64,000 bases of DNA from Metapseudomonas boanensis (GCF_018704125.1 NZ_JAGTIS010000001.1:372001-436000), one strand, 5' to 3'. Shown: positions 46,338-55,423, counted from the first letter of the stretch. Notes: generated by a model not told the origin, from the letters alone. Translations and numbers: made by a program.

Positions 46338-46637
46338 TCAGCAATTGAAGTTGAGCGGCTGACGCTGTTCATTTGTGAGGCCTGCGGCGGTGTGACGGCC
46401 TGTGTTCAGGTCGTAGGTCGCGTCCATGGCTTCAAAGGCCGCTATAGCGGTGGGTCTGGGCATCAGTTCCGGATCGTGGTCGGTGCCAACAACTCTGGGC
46501 CCAGGAAGCAGCGCCACGCTCGGTTGATTTCCGGTTTCTCCGAGCTGGAAGCCCACGGCCGAGGCGGTTCCGACCAGGCAACTCAGGATCAGCAAGAGGA
46601 GCGGCTGGCAGAAGCTGCCGCGCAGTATCGAGGTCAT
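46338..46637 (-). CDS. Small putative exported protein
   Basis: 99-residue product with a signal peptide (FCQPLLLLILSCLVGTASA, about 9-27) and a short, Pro-rich mature part with no motif. AGAGGA is upstream of the ATG at 46637. After the TGA at 46338-46340 the same frame stays open for 17 more codons (FSASDYLPRALRSKVLR) with Pseudomonas-like codon use. The annotated end may therefore be a nonsense mutation. Reality of the gene is moderately supported. Confidence 0.5.
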   Translation of the reverse strand: MTSILRGSFCQPLLLLILSCLVGTASAVGFQLGETGNQPSVALLPGPRVVGTDHDPELMPRPTAIAAFEAMDATYDLNTGRHTAAGLTNEQRQPLNFNC

Positions 46638-46941
46638 CACTCTTGTCCTCTTTATTTTCCTTATTGCAGAGTGAGAAGTTGTATTGGGAGGAAATTAAGT
46701 GCCTTTCTTCGGGTAATGATTTTCCCGACGTTTAAGTTTGAATTATCTAATTTAGCGAGTAGACGAAACTTGAAGTTTTAAGAGCCACTTGATTGCGTGG
46801 AAGAGTGTTCGGCAATGTCGTCGTGAGGTTATGTTGCTCCCTTCTGACGTGTTTTCAGCGATACTAGGCATCGGCCGGAGACCTCACAAATAGCGTCTTC
46901 AGATAGTTGCCATAACGCTTCGGCATAGCCAGAGATACGCC
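46638..46941. other. AT-rich divergent intergenic region
   Basis: 304 bases, clearly richer in A/T than the genome average, between the small exported protein gene and a LysR gene. It should hold both promoters. An imperfect dyad TGCC-N10-GGCA (46908-46925) next to the LysR start is a weak LysR-box candidate. No gene or RNA is recognised. Confidence 0.45.
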
Positions 46942-47913
46942 ATGACCCTCAAGCAGCTCCGTTATCTGATCGCCATTGCCGAAGCCGGCAGTTTCTCCGC
47001 TGCCGCGCGCCGGGCGTATATCGCCCAGCCGGCCCTGAGTCGGCAGATCGGTTTGCTGGAAAGCGAACTGGACATGCAACTGCTGGAGCGCCAGCACGAC
47101 GGCATCGCCCTGACCGATGCCGGGCGGCGGCTCTACGAGGTGGCCCGCTCCGTGGTGCAGAAGCTGGATTCGGTGAAGGACGAGCTCAAGTCCACCCGCG
47201 GCGATCCCCGTGGCCACGTAGCCATTTCGATTCCCGCCACCGCTTCGGCGCTGCTGCTGCCGGCCATCATCTCCAGGGCAGCGGAGAAGTTTCCTGGCAT
47301 CGCTCTCACGGTGTGCGACGGCCTGACACGCGAGGGCGGGCAGGCGATCGAGCTAGGCAAGGTGGATTTCGGTGTTGTTCCCAATGCCGAGGAACTGGAG
47401 AACGTGGCCGCCGAGCCGATCCTGATTGAGGAACTCTACTGGGTAGGGCAACCGGATGCGCCGAGCGATGCCATCACCATCACCCTGGCCGAGGCGGCTG
47501 CCACGCGGCTGGTGATGCCGCCGCGCTCGCTGCACTTGCGCCGGCGCATCGAGCAGGCGGCCATGGAGGCCGGCGTCACGCTGAACTCGGTCTATGAGCA
47601 GCAGTCCGCCCCTGGCATTGCCAGTCTGGTGCGCAGTGGGTTGGCTACCACCATCAGCAACTGGCCGCCGTTGGAGGAACTGCTGGAGCCAACGGCAGCG
47701 CGGCTGATCGTCGAGCCGAAGATCACCCGTACTGTGTCCATCGCCCATTCGGTGCACAAACCGCTGTCATTCGCCGCGTCCTGCATGCGTGACTTGGTGC
47801 GTGTGCTGCTGGTAGAGGCGGTTCAGGCTGGCCGCTGGCGCGGCAGCCTGATTGAGCGCAGTTTCGAGCAGACGCCTCAGGCCTGGGAGCACGCCGACAG
47901 CGAGGCGCCCTGA
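46942..47913 (+). CDS. LysR family transcriptional regulator
   Basis: 323-residue LysR protein: N-terminal winged helix (MTLKQLRYLIAIAEAGSFSAAARRAYIAQPALSRQ region, 1-35), linker helix to about 85, and a periplasmic-binding-like effector domain (ISIPATASALLLP onward). The pattern resembles the NAC/CbbR-like branch; the effector is unknown. Its 3' end overlaps the end of the convergent MFS gene by 37 bases. It is a candidate controller of the sulfatase or MFS/acyl-CoA genes. Confidence 0.92.
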   Translation: MTLKQLRYLIAIAEAGSFSAAARRAYIAQPALSRQIGLLESELDMQLLERQHDGIALTDAGRRLYEVARSVVQKLDSVKDELKSTRGDPRGHVAISIPATASALLLPAIISRAAEKFPGIALTVCDGLTREGGQAIELGKVDFGVVPNAEELENVAAEPILIEELYWVGQPDAPSDAITITLAEAAATRLVMPPRSLHLRRRIEQAAMEAGVTLNSVYEQQSAPGIASLVRSGLATTISNWPPLEELLEPTAARLIVEPKITRTVSIAHSVHKPLSFAASCMRDLVRVLLVEAVQAGRWRGSLIERSFEQTPQAWEHADSEAP

Positions 47914-49184
47914 CGCAGGCGCTCGCGGGAGCGTTCCGGGTTGAGGAGGCGCAGGCCGATCAAGCCCGCCACCACCATTACCGCGCCGCACACCAGGAAG
48001 CCTTGGGCGTAGCCGTCAGGATGGTCGGCGCCGGCTCCATGCACCAGCAGGCCCGTGACCACCGGTGCGGACAGTCCGGCCAGAGAGGCGATGGCATTGC
48101 CGATGGCGAGGATGCCACCGCGCTGGCCGCTGGGGGTGAATTCCGCGAGCATGGCCGGTCCCACCGAGTACATCACCAGGGCTAGGCCACCGCTCAGGGT
48201 CAGGCAGGTGATGCGCGCGACTACCGAGATATCCGACAGGATCAGCGACGCGGAGAGCAGCCCGCCAGCGATCAGGCACAGGGAAACGAATACGCCCCGC
48301 GACAACCGCGAAGGAACACCTCGGCTCAGCAGGCGCTGGGACAGCCAGGCCATGAACAGGCTGAGCGGGGTGGTTACCACTACGAACAGCACGAACATTC
48401 GACCGGTATTGATCGGGTCGATGCCCAGGCCGGTTTCCAAGTAGCTGGGCACCCAGGTCAGGGTCAGGGCCAGGGACCAGTTGGCGGCGAAGTGGCAGAT
48501 ATAGTTGCCCAGCACACTGCCATCGGTGAGCAGTCGACGGTAGGGCACCCGGTGGGAGTCCAGTTTCACCTGCCCGGCACGCAGGTTATCGAGGGTGCCT
48601 TCGCGACCCAGCAGTAGCCAAAGCGCACACCAGACCAGGCCGATGGCGGCAAGCACGGCGAAGTTTGTGCGCCAGCCGTAGTTCAGGCTGATCCACGGGA
48701 TCATCGCGCCAGCAACCAATAGTCCCATGGCGCTGCCGGAGTGGAGCAGGGCCACTGGCAGGTTGCGGCGGTCGTTGGGAAACCATTTGTACAGCGCATG
48801 GGTCGCCACCGGTGAGGCCGGACCCTCGCCGATGCCCAACAGCACCCGGCAGGCAACAATCATCCACAGCGAGCTGACGAACAGCATCGGTAATTGGATC
48901 AGTGCCCAGAACAGGCCCATGCCCAGCAGCAGGGTTCGGGTCGGGCGCCGGTTGGCGAGGAAGCCGCCGACCACGGCGGAAATGGAGAACAGCCAGTGCA
49001 GGGCGCCGCCGATCAGGCCGAACTCGGTCGGGGTCAGGCCCAGTTCCTGGGTCATGGGAACGGCGACCAGGCCGATGACGACCTTGTCCAGGAAGTTCAC
49101 CAGCATCATGAAGGCCAGCAGGATGGCGATCATCCAGGCCGTGGCTGGGCGGAAGGCAGCGTCGTCGCGAGTCATGGGGTTCAT
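47877..49184 (-). CDS. MFS transporter, anion:cation symporter-like
   Basis: 435-residue permease with twelve hydrophobic helices. The MFS loop 2-3 signature is seen as GGFLANRRPTRTLLLG (about 73-88), and RVLLGIGEGPASP (113-125) is typical of the ACS family that imports organic anions such as aromatic or aliphatic carboxylates. The gene is downstream of the acyl-CoA dehydrogenase gene but separated from it by a terminator. It probably imports the substrate, or exports an intermediate, of the adjacent CoA pathway. Confidence 0.9.
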   Translation of the reverse strand: MNPMTRDDAAFRPATAWMIAILLAFMMLVNFLDKVVIGLVAVPMTQELGLTPTEFGLIGGALHWLFSISAVVGGFLANRRPTRTLLLGMGLFWALIQLPMLFVSSLWMIVACRVLLGIGEGPASPVATHALYKWFPNDRRNLPVALLHSGSAMGLLVAGAMIPWISLNYGWRTNFAVLAAIGLVWCALWLLLGREGTLDNLRAGQVKLDSHRVPYRRLLTDGSVLGNYICHFAANWSLALTLTWVPSYLETGLGIDPINTGRMFVLFVVVTTPLSLFMAWLSQRLLSRGVPSRLSRGVFVSLCLIAGGLLSASLILSDISVVARITCLTLSGGLALVMYSVGPAMLAEFTPSGQRGGILAIGNAIASLAGLSAPVVTGLLVHGAGADHPDGYAQGFLVCGAVMVVAGLIGLRLLNPERSRERLRQGASLSACSQA

Positions 49185-49203
49185 CTCTGATCTTGTTTTT
49201 ATC

Positions 49204-49236
49204 GAAAAAAGCCCGTCCCGCGTGGAAGACGGGCTT
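49204..49236 (-). terminator. Terminator between the acyl-CoA dehydrogenase and MFS genes
   Basis: On the minus strand AAGCCCGTC and GACGGGCTT form a 9-bp stem with TTTTTTCG after it. It ends the acyl-CoA dehydrogenase transcript 12 bases past the stop, so the MFS gene may rely on readthrough or its own promoter. Confidence 0.85.
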
Positions 49237-49247
49237 GCGCACGCGCC

Positions 49248-50411
49248 CTAGCTGGGCATCAGCACGCCCTTGGCGATGGTGTTGCGCTGGATCTCGCTGG
49301 TACCCGTGAGGATGCGCATCATACGGGTCGCGCGGAAGATCCATTCGACTGGATGTCCCTTTATCAGCCCGGCGCCGCCGTGGATCTGCACCGCCTTGTC
49401 GGCAATGCGGAAGGCGGTTTCCGAGGCGAACAGTTTGCACATGGGCGCCTGAACCTTGATGTCACCGCCGGCATCGTTCGACTGCGCCGTGGCGAACATC
49501 ATGCTGCGTGCGGCGTACAGCTCGGTGGCCATGTCGGCGATCATGTGGTTCACCGCCTGGAACATCGCGATGGGTTGGCCGAACTGCTTGCGGGTGCGGG
49601 CGTGGTCGACGGTCAGGTTCAGTGCTAGGCCGGCCATGCCCAGCAGGGTGGGGCAGTGCAGTAGACGATTGAGGGTGATACGGCCCATGGCCAGCTTGAA
49701 GCCCGCGCCTTCGTCGCCGATGCGGTTCTCTACCGGCACTCGTACCTCGTCCAGAAGGATGTCGCCGTGGCTGCCGCCCCCGGACATCACCGCGTAGTCG
49801 GTCTCCACACGCACGCCAGGGGCCTTGAGGTCGACGAAGAACGCGGAGATGCCCTGGGCACCGCGTCCCGGTCCGGTCACGGCGAGCAGTACCGCGATGT
49901 CGGCATAGGGCGCACCGGAAATGTAGCGCTTGCCACCGCTGAGAACGTAGTGATCACCCTCGCGGCGGGCCTGGGTCTGGATGGCCGAGGCGTCCGAGCC
50001 TGCTTCTGCTTCAGTGAGGGCGAAGCAGACCGTCTGCTCGGCGCGGCACACCGGCTGCAGGAAGGATTCGATCTGGTAGGCGCTCGCCACCTTGAACAGA
50101 TGGCCGATGCGTGGCGGGCCGGACAGTTCTCCCAGTACGTGCGGGGCCAGCATCGATCCGGTGAGAACGGTGGCCTCCTTCACTGCGCAGAGGTCGGCGC
50201 TGCTCAGTCCGGCGCCGCCCAGGGTTTCGGGCAGCATGATGTTGTAGAAGCCCAGTTCGCAGGAGCGCTTCCAGACTTCCCGCAGCAGCGGCCGGGGATG
50301 GGGCTCCCCCCAGGACAGGCCTTCACGGCGTTCAAGGGGCAGGATCTCGTCGCGGATGAAACTGTCGATGGCCTCGATGATCGCCTTGGCCTTGTTGCTT
50401 GGTTGGTACAT
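49248..50411 (-). CDS. Acyl-CoA dehydrogenase
   Basis: 387-residue FAD-dependent acyl-CoA dehydrogenase with the flavin/substrate motif CFALTEAEAGSDASA (about 121-135) and the C-terminal QIHGGAGLIKGHPVEWIFRATRMMRILTGTSEIQR. Where medium-chain enzymes have the catalytic Glu (YEGT), this one reads LTGT, so the base must lie elsewhere, as in isovaleryl-type enzymes, or the reaction differs. The ATG at 50411 (MYQPSNKAKAIIEAID) has GGGAGAG upstream. It is 17 bases downstream of the acyl-CoA synthetase gene. Confidence 0.93.
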   Translation of the reverse strand: MYQPSNKAKAIIEAIDSFIRDEILPLERREGLSWGEPHPRPLLREVWKRSCELGFYNIMLPETLGGAGLSSADLCAVKEATVLTGSMLAPHVLGELSGPPRIGHLFKVASAYQIESFLQPVCRAEQTVCFALTEAEAGSDASAIQTQARREGDHYVLSGGKRYISGAPYADIAVLLAVTGPGRGAQGISAFFVDLKAPGVRVETDYAVMSGGGSHGDILLDEVRVPVENRIGDEGAGFKLAMGRITLNRLLHCPTLLGMAGLALNLTVDHARTRKQFGQPIAMFQAVNHMIADMATELYAARSMMFATAQSNDAGGDIKVQAPMCKLFASETAFRIADKAVQIHGGAGLIKGHPVEWIFRATRMMRILTGTSEIQRNTIAKGVLMPS

Positions 50412-50428
50412 GTTGGACTCTCCCGTGC

Positions 50429-51976
50429 TCAGATCCGGCGCTCGCTGTTCTGCCAGTACGCCTCGCGGATCAGGCGACGTACTACCTTGCCGTTCGGGTT
50501 CTTCGGTAGCTCCTTGACGAAGTCCACCGCGCGCGGCTTCTTGAAGCCGGCCAGGGTACGGCCGCAATGCTCGATGATGGCCTCGGCACTAAGGGTCTCG
50601 CCCGGCTTGAGCACCACCACGGCGCGCACCGCTTCGCCCCACTGTTCGTCAGGCACGCCGACAACCGCGGCCTCGAAAACCTGCGGCAGGCTGTAGAGCA
50701 CCTGCTCCACTTCGGTGGGATAGATGTTGAAGCCGCCAGAAATGATCATTTCCTTCTTGCGGTCGACAATGAACACGTAGCCATGCTCATCCACGATGGC
50801 CAAGTCGCCGGTGAGGTAGTAGCCGTCGCGCATCACCTCAGCGGTCAACTCTGGCGCCTGCCAGTAGCCCTGCATGATGTCCGGGCCTTTGACGACGATC
50901 TCGCCGATTTCGCCGGGGCGAACGTCCTTGAACACCTCGTTGACCACCCGCAGGTCGGTCTCGAAGTAGCAGCGTCCGCAGGAGGCCAGGCGCCGGTAGT
51001 CGCCGTCTTCCACTAGGTGGTCTTGCTCGGTGAGCACGGTGACCAGCGAGCAGGTCTCGCCAGCGCCGTAGCCCTGGGCCAGGATCGGCCCGAATACCCC
51101 GATGGCGCGTTTGACCAGGGCCGGTGCCATCGGTGCAGCGCCGTACATAACCAGGCGAAGGCTCGACAGGTCGAAGCGTTCCACCTCCGGGAAGTTCACC
51201 AAACGGTTGATCATGGCCGGTACCAGGAACAGGCGGGTGACCCGCTCGCGCTCGATGGTCTCCAGCAGCAGGCGGTCGTCGTAGCGCTCCAGCAGCAGGT
51301 TGCAGGCGCCCACCGCCAGCAGCGGCATGATCTGCATGCCGCTGGCATGGGTGATGGGGCCAACGTGGGCCATCACGTCACCAGGCGCGGCGCGGCGGGT
51401 CGGGCTGGCGATGCTCTTGCGGATCAACGCCTTGCGGTTGCCAAAGCTGAGCATGGCCGCCTTCAGCACACCGGAGCTGCCGGAGGTGTAGTGCAGCACG
51501 GCCAGATCGTCGTCGGCAGGGTCGCAGCACGCGTGGGTCGTGCTGCCCCGCTCGAGCAGGGCGGGATAGGTGATGTCACCGGCCCCGCCGTCGAGAGAGA
51601 TGATCCAGCGCAGTTGTGGCAGGTCGGCGCGGTGGCTGGCGAGTGCTTCGGCGAAGCGCCCGTCGGTGATGACGGCAACGCTGCGCGAGTCTTCCAATAC
51701 CTGGATCACCTCATCGACCGAGAGGCGGGCGTTTACCGGCACTTTCACCATGGCGCTCTTGTATAAGGCGATTTCCGCTTCCACAAGTTCCACGCGGTTC
51801 ATCGCCAGAATGGCGACATGTTCACCACGCGCGATCCCGAGTGCGTTCATGGCAGACGCGAGTTTATTGGTGCGAAGTTCAAGTTCGGCAAATGTCAGAC
51901 GTGTTCTGGAGTCGATAACAGCTTCTTTATCGGGCCAGTAAAGTGCACTTCTACTGATGATTTTCCCAAGGTTCAC
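50429..51976 (-). CDS. Acyl-CoA synthetase (AMP-forming)
   Basis: 515-residue adenylate-forming CoA ligase. Motifs are the P-loop LHYTSGSSGVLK (about 164-175), GYGAGET (295-301), YYLTGDLAIVDEHGYVFIVDRKKEMIISGG (A7-A8) and the catalytic Lys in KNPNGKVVRR (A10). It activates a carboxylic acid to its CoA ester via an acyl-AMP. The chain type is not evident: aromatic or branched acids are possible. It is transcribed with the acyl-CoA dehydrogenase. Confidence 0.93.
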   Translation of the reverse strand: MNLGKIISRSALYWPDKEAVIDSRTRLTFAELELRTNKLASAMNALGIARGEHVAILAMNRVELVEAEIALYKSAMVKVPVNARLSVDEVIQVLEDSRSVAVITDGRFAEALASHRADLPQLRWIISLDGGAGDITYPALLERGSTTHACCDPADDDLAVLHYTSGSSGVLKAAMLSFGNRKALIRKSIASPTRRAAPGDVMAHVGPITHASGMQIMPLLAVGACNLLLERYDDRLLLETIERERVTRLFLVPAMINRLVNFPEVERFDLSSLRLVMYGAAPMAPALVKRAIGVFGPILAQGYGAGETCSLVTVLTEQDHLVEDGDYRRLASCGRCYFETDLRVVNEVFKDVRPGEIGEIVVKGPDIMQGYWQAPELTAEVMRDGYYLTGDLAIVDEHGYVFIVDRKKEMIISGGFNIYPTEVEQVLYSLPQVFEAAVVGVPDEQWGEAVRAVVVLKPGETLSAEAIIEHCGRTLAGFKKPRAVDFVKELPKNPNGKVVRRLIREAYWQNSERRI

Positions 51977-52146
51977 GTTGTTTTTCTCATGGGGGGAGAC
52001 AGGACTTCGATCCTATCCAGAGACCATTGGCCGCAACTAATACAACTGTTCGATGCAGGCCATATCGTTATTAGATGGATGTGTCGGGTAAAGTCTTGTG
52101 CTGGCTACAAAGTTCGATATGCGTTTTTTGCGGCAAGCTGAATGGC

Positions 52147-52184
52147 ATTCGCGCAGGCATCCATGGTGGATGGCCTGCGCGAAT
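52147..52184 (-). terminator. Strong hairpin after the DUF1329 gene
   Basis: ATTCGCGCAGG (52147-52157) and CCTGCGCGAAT (52174-52184) enclose a second inner stem (CATCC/GGATG). It follows the leftward DUF1302-DUF1329 unit. T residues are few. Confidence 0.6.
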
Positions 52185-52193
52185 TGGGAGGCA

Positions 52194-53540
52194 TTACTTG
52201 CCGAGGCGTTTGAGCTGCGCCGGAGTGAACTCGGCCTTGGACACCATCTCGCCGAACTGCGCCTTGCTGGTGACTTCGTTGCTCAGGTAGTTCACCGCAT
52301 AGCGCCCGGAAATCAGGTCATAGGTAGCCTCGGCGACAGTCAGCGGCAACTGGATGTCGTGCAGCATGGCCAGGTGGGATTCGTAGTTGCGCCACAGTTC
52401 GCCGCGGTTGTCGTAGATGTCCGCAGCCATGATCTGCCAGGTGTCCTCGTCAATATAGAAGCGGCGCTTGCCATAGACGTGACGGCTACCTGGTTTAAGG
52501 GTGGCTTCCACCACCCAGACGCGGTGCTTCTCATAACGGGCGTGTTCGGGGTTTAGGTAGCCGGGCTTGAGCAGGTCGCTGTACTTGGTCTGCTTGCTGG
52601 CCATGCGGTAGGCGTTGTACGCGACCAGCATTTCCCGCTTGCCCTGCAGTTTCCAGTCGTAGCGATCGGGCGCGCCGTTATAGCCGTCGACACTGTCCGC
52701 CACTACCTGGCCGAAGCTGTAGCGTGCACTGCTGTCATAGGCGACGGTCGGTGCCCGTCGCACACGCCGCTGTCCAGGATTGTACTGCCAGGCCGAACGG
52801 GGTCCCGACACTTGGTTGATCGGCTCATGCACCAGGGTCACCTCGCCTGCGTAGCGCGACGGAGCGGTGGTCCTGACCCGGTTGAAGAACAGGACGTTCT
52901 CTTCCGTGCCAAGGTCGCTGACTCGCTCGCGGAAGGCCGTCAGGCCATCGGAGTTCACCAGGGTGTAGTCACCTTTTTCCTGCACGGTCGCTGAGGCGAA
53001 CTGGCGGCGGATCGAGCCGCCACGATAACGGGTGAGGTGATTCCATATCACCTCCAGGGCTTCTGTTGGCTGGGGAAATGGCACCCCGAAGTTGTAGCCG
53101 GCCAAGCTATATCCGTTGTCCGTCAAAGTGACCTTGGTCAGGTTGGCCCGGCTTTCGTCCAGGTAGGCCTTTGGCAGGGCGGCGCTGCGATGGCCCGGGT
53201 ACACGGACATCTGGTACTCGGGGTAGCGGGCAAACATCGCCTGCTGGCCAGGGCTGAGCTGATCCTTGTACTGGGCGAGGTTGGACTTGGTGATCACGTA
53301 CAGTGGCTTCTCGCTGGCGAATGGGTCGGTGTAGTTGCCGTTGGCGCTGACCGCCGCAGCGCCGGATCGCATGCCACCCTCCCAGCTCGGGATACTGCCA
53401 TCAGCATTGGCGGCGCGCTCGGCGCCCACCGGGGTGAGCTCGGTATCGAACCGGGAGGGGTCGTTGCTTTTAGCCAGCGTCAGGGAGCAGGCGGTCAGCA
53501 GGGTGAGGGCGAGGGGAAGGGTCTTCAGGGCAGAGGTCAT
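52194..53540 (-). CDS. DUF1329 family envelope protein
   Basis: 448-residue exported protein of the DUF1329 family, whose fold resembles LolB/LppX-type lipid-binding lipoproteins. The signal peptide carries LTAC at 15-18, compatible with a lipobox and lipidation at Cys18. DUF1329 genes almost always accompany DUF1302 genes in loci for hydrophobic compounds. Here the pair is adjacent, 2 bases apart, with DUF1302 first. A role in transferring the hydrophobic substrate through the periplasm or outer membrane is inferred. Confidence 0.9.
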   Translation of the reverse strand: MTSALKTLPLALTLLTACSLTLAKSNDPSRFDTELTPVGAERAANADGSIPSWEGGMRSGAAAVSANGNYTDPFASEKPLYVITKSNLAQYKDQLSPGQQAMFARYPEYQMSVYPGHRSAALPKAYLDESRANLTKVTLTDNGYSLAGYNFGVPFPQPTEALEVIWNHLTRYRGGSIRRQFASATVQEKGDYTLVNSDGLTAFRERVSDLGTEENVLFFNRVRTTAPSRYAGEVTLVHEPINQVSGPRSAWQYNPGQRRVRRAPTVAYDSSARYSFGQVVADSVDGYNGAPDRYDWKLQGKREMLVAYNAYRMASKQTKYSDLLKPGYLNPEHARYEKHRVWVVEATLKPGSRHVYGKRRFYIDEDTWQIMAADIYDNRGELWRNYESHLAMLHDIQLPLTVAEATYDLISGRYAVNYLSNEVTSKAQFGEMVSKAEFTPAQLKRLGK

Positions 53541-53542
53541 GG

Positions 53543-55423
53543 TCAGAAGCTCGCTTTGAGGGTGACCGAGGCGTAGTCGCGGTCATCGATGAGGGAAAAC
53601 TCGTTCGAACCGAAGAAACTGTTGTAGGCCAGTTCGAGCGAGTAATCGTTGCGGTAGTCGAAGGTCAGGGCGAGGCCAACGGCCTGCTGGCCTTCCTGGA
53701 AGTTAGGGCCGTAGCCCTCGACGTCGTGACGCCAGTTGATGGAGGGGGTCACCACCGTGGCAGGCAGCAGATCCTCGTAGTTCAAGGCCATGCGTAGGCG
53801 ATAGCCCCAGGAGAATGGAGTCATCACGCCGTGAGTGTTGCAGTGGGTCGCGGCGGCCAGCTCTTCATCGGTCAGGCCAGCGGTGTTCCGCGCTGAAGGC
53901 GTCGAGCAGGGTGTGCCATCGGAGGTCGGTGTGCGACCGAAAGCGCCTGCGCGACCGAGGCGTTCATCTTGCGGTTCCAGGCCGCCGATCCAGTTGGCGC
54001 CCAGTTCCGCGGCCCATGCCAGGCGCTGGGCACCGAGCACGTTGGACCAGGTGTTGGTGGCGCCGAGGCTGAACTGCCACACCTCCTTGCGGGTGTAGCC
54101 ATCCACTCGGCTGCCCCGGGCGGCGGCCAGTTCAGCGGGAGTCATTGGCATGATCCAGGTATTGGACTGGCCAGCGAGCAGGTTGATGAGATCCGCCGGG
54201 TTGTAGCCCAGCGGCATGTTGGGGCGATAGCTCAGTTCGCCGAAAACGGCGGTACTGCCCGCTACCCCACTGATGCTGGCGCCGTACAGGCGGATGTTCT
54301 CGGGGTAGGCGGTCAGGTAATCGCCAGTATTGAGGTTGGCTCCCGGATTGCCGCCGGCGTTAGGTGCCTGACGGGCGATCACGCCGGAAAGAAACGGCGT
54401 ACGACTGTGATAGTTGAGGTAGTAAAGTCCGAGGTCCGCGTTATTGAGCGATTCGATCAGGTAGTGCGTGGCCAGGCCGTACTGGCCGGTATCGCTGGGC
54501 CAGTCGGTGGCCGTGCGTTGGAGATAGCGTTCAGCAGCCGGCCGCAGCGCTGCCGGAACGTCGAGGACGTTTGCGACGCTGGAGGCATCGGTGGTGGAGA
54601 TGCCGCCGGCGATCAGCTTGTTGAACTTGCAGCCTTCCTGGAGCGAGTCGTTGGTGCTGAAGAACGTGCCGCAACCCTCGAGAACCGAAGGACGGAAGTT
54701 GTACTGCCAGAAACCTTCAACGCTGACGGCATCCGTCAGGTCGAAGTTGAAGGAAATCATCTCCACCGGCAGTAGCCCTTCCTTCAGTTCCGTACCGGGG
54801 CGGTTGAAGGCGGAGACGTCCAGCGGGTTGATCGCGTTGACACCGTTTTGCAGGAACAGTGCCTCGCCCCAGCTCAGCACATGCTTGCCGAACTTCACGC
54901 TGACGGGGCGCTCGGCCAGCTCGAAGTCCTTCCAGACATAGGCGTCCAGGACCTCGAAGCCCTTGAATTTGGCCAGGTCCTGCCAGCCCGAGTCGTCGAA
55001 CTTTCGGAAGTCGCCGTTGCCTGTCTCCATTGCGTCGTCGTACCAGTACTTGAAGCGGATGAAGGCGCCTTGTGAACCATTGTTCAGATCAAAATCGGTC
55101 AGTCCTTTGAACAGGGTCGAGATGGTGTCGCCCCTTTCGAAATTGAGCTTGCCGTCGTCACCGTTGTAGTTGGTGCCGGTACCCACCTTGCCGATGCTGG
55201 CGGCGTCCGCCTTGTTCAACAGGTCTTTGTCTGCGTTCTGCAGTGCCCAGCTGGTGCCAAGGGACAGGGTGGTGTTGCTGGTCAGGCTCCAGTCGTCGTT
55301 CAGCTGCCAGGTGGCGGCCTGGGACAACGGGCTGGCGGCGCCCAGGGCGACGCCCAGGGCCAGGACCGTTGGGCGGAATCCGCGACGGATGCGGGCGCGG
55401 TGGGGCGAGGTCGAGCTGTTCAT
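53543..55423 (-). CDS. DUF1302 family outer-membrane protein
   Basis: 626-residue precursor with a signal peptide ending SQAAT (about residue 37). The mature protein is rich in alternating polar/hydrophobic strands and ends in a terminal Phe (SVTLKASF), typical of a beta-barrel outer-membrane protein. It contains family-typical WALQNADKDLLNK and FGKHVLSWGEALFLQNGVNAINPLD segments. DUF1302 proteins are thought to form channels for hydrophobic or steroid-like substrates, by genetic linkage only. It is transcribed with the DUF1329 gene. Confidence 0.92.
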   Translation of the reverse strand: MNSSTSPHRARIRRGFRPTVLALGVALGAASPLSQAATWQLNDDWSLTSNTTLSLGTSWALQNADKDLLNKADAASIGKVGTGTNYNGDDGKLNFERGDTISTLFKGLTDFDLNNGSQGAFIRFKYWYDDAMETGNGDFRKFDDSGWQDLAKFKGFEVLDAYVWKDFELAERPVSVKFGKHVLSWGEALFLQNGVNAINPLDVSAFNRPGTELKEGLLPVEMISFNFDLTDAVSVEGFWQYNFRPSVLEGCGTFFSTNDSLQEGCKFNKLIAGGISTTDASSVANVLDVPAALRPAAERYLQRTATDWPSDTGQYGLATHYLIESLNNADLGLYYLNYHSRTPFLSGVIARQAPNAGGNPGANLNTGDYLTAYPENIRLYGASISGVAGSTAVFGELSYRPNMPLGYNPADLINLLAGQSNTWIMPMTPAELAAARGSRVDGYTRKEVWQFSLGATNTWSNVLGAQRLAWAAELGANWIGGLEPQDERLGRAGAFGRTPTSDGTPCSTPSARNTAGLTDEELAAATHCNTHGVMTPFSWGYRLRMALNYEDLLPATVVTPSINWRHDVEGYGPNFQEGQQAVGLALTFDYRNDYSLELAYNSFFGSNEFSLIDDRDYASVTLKASF

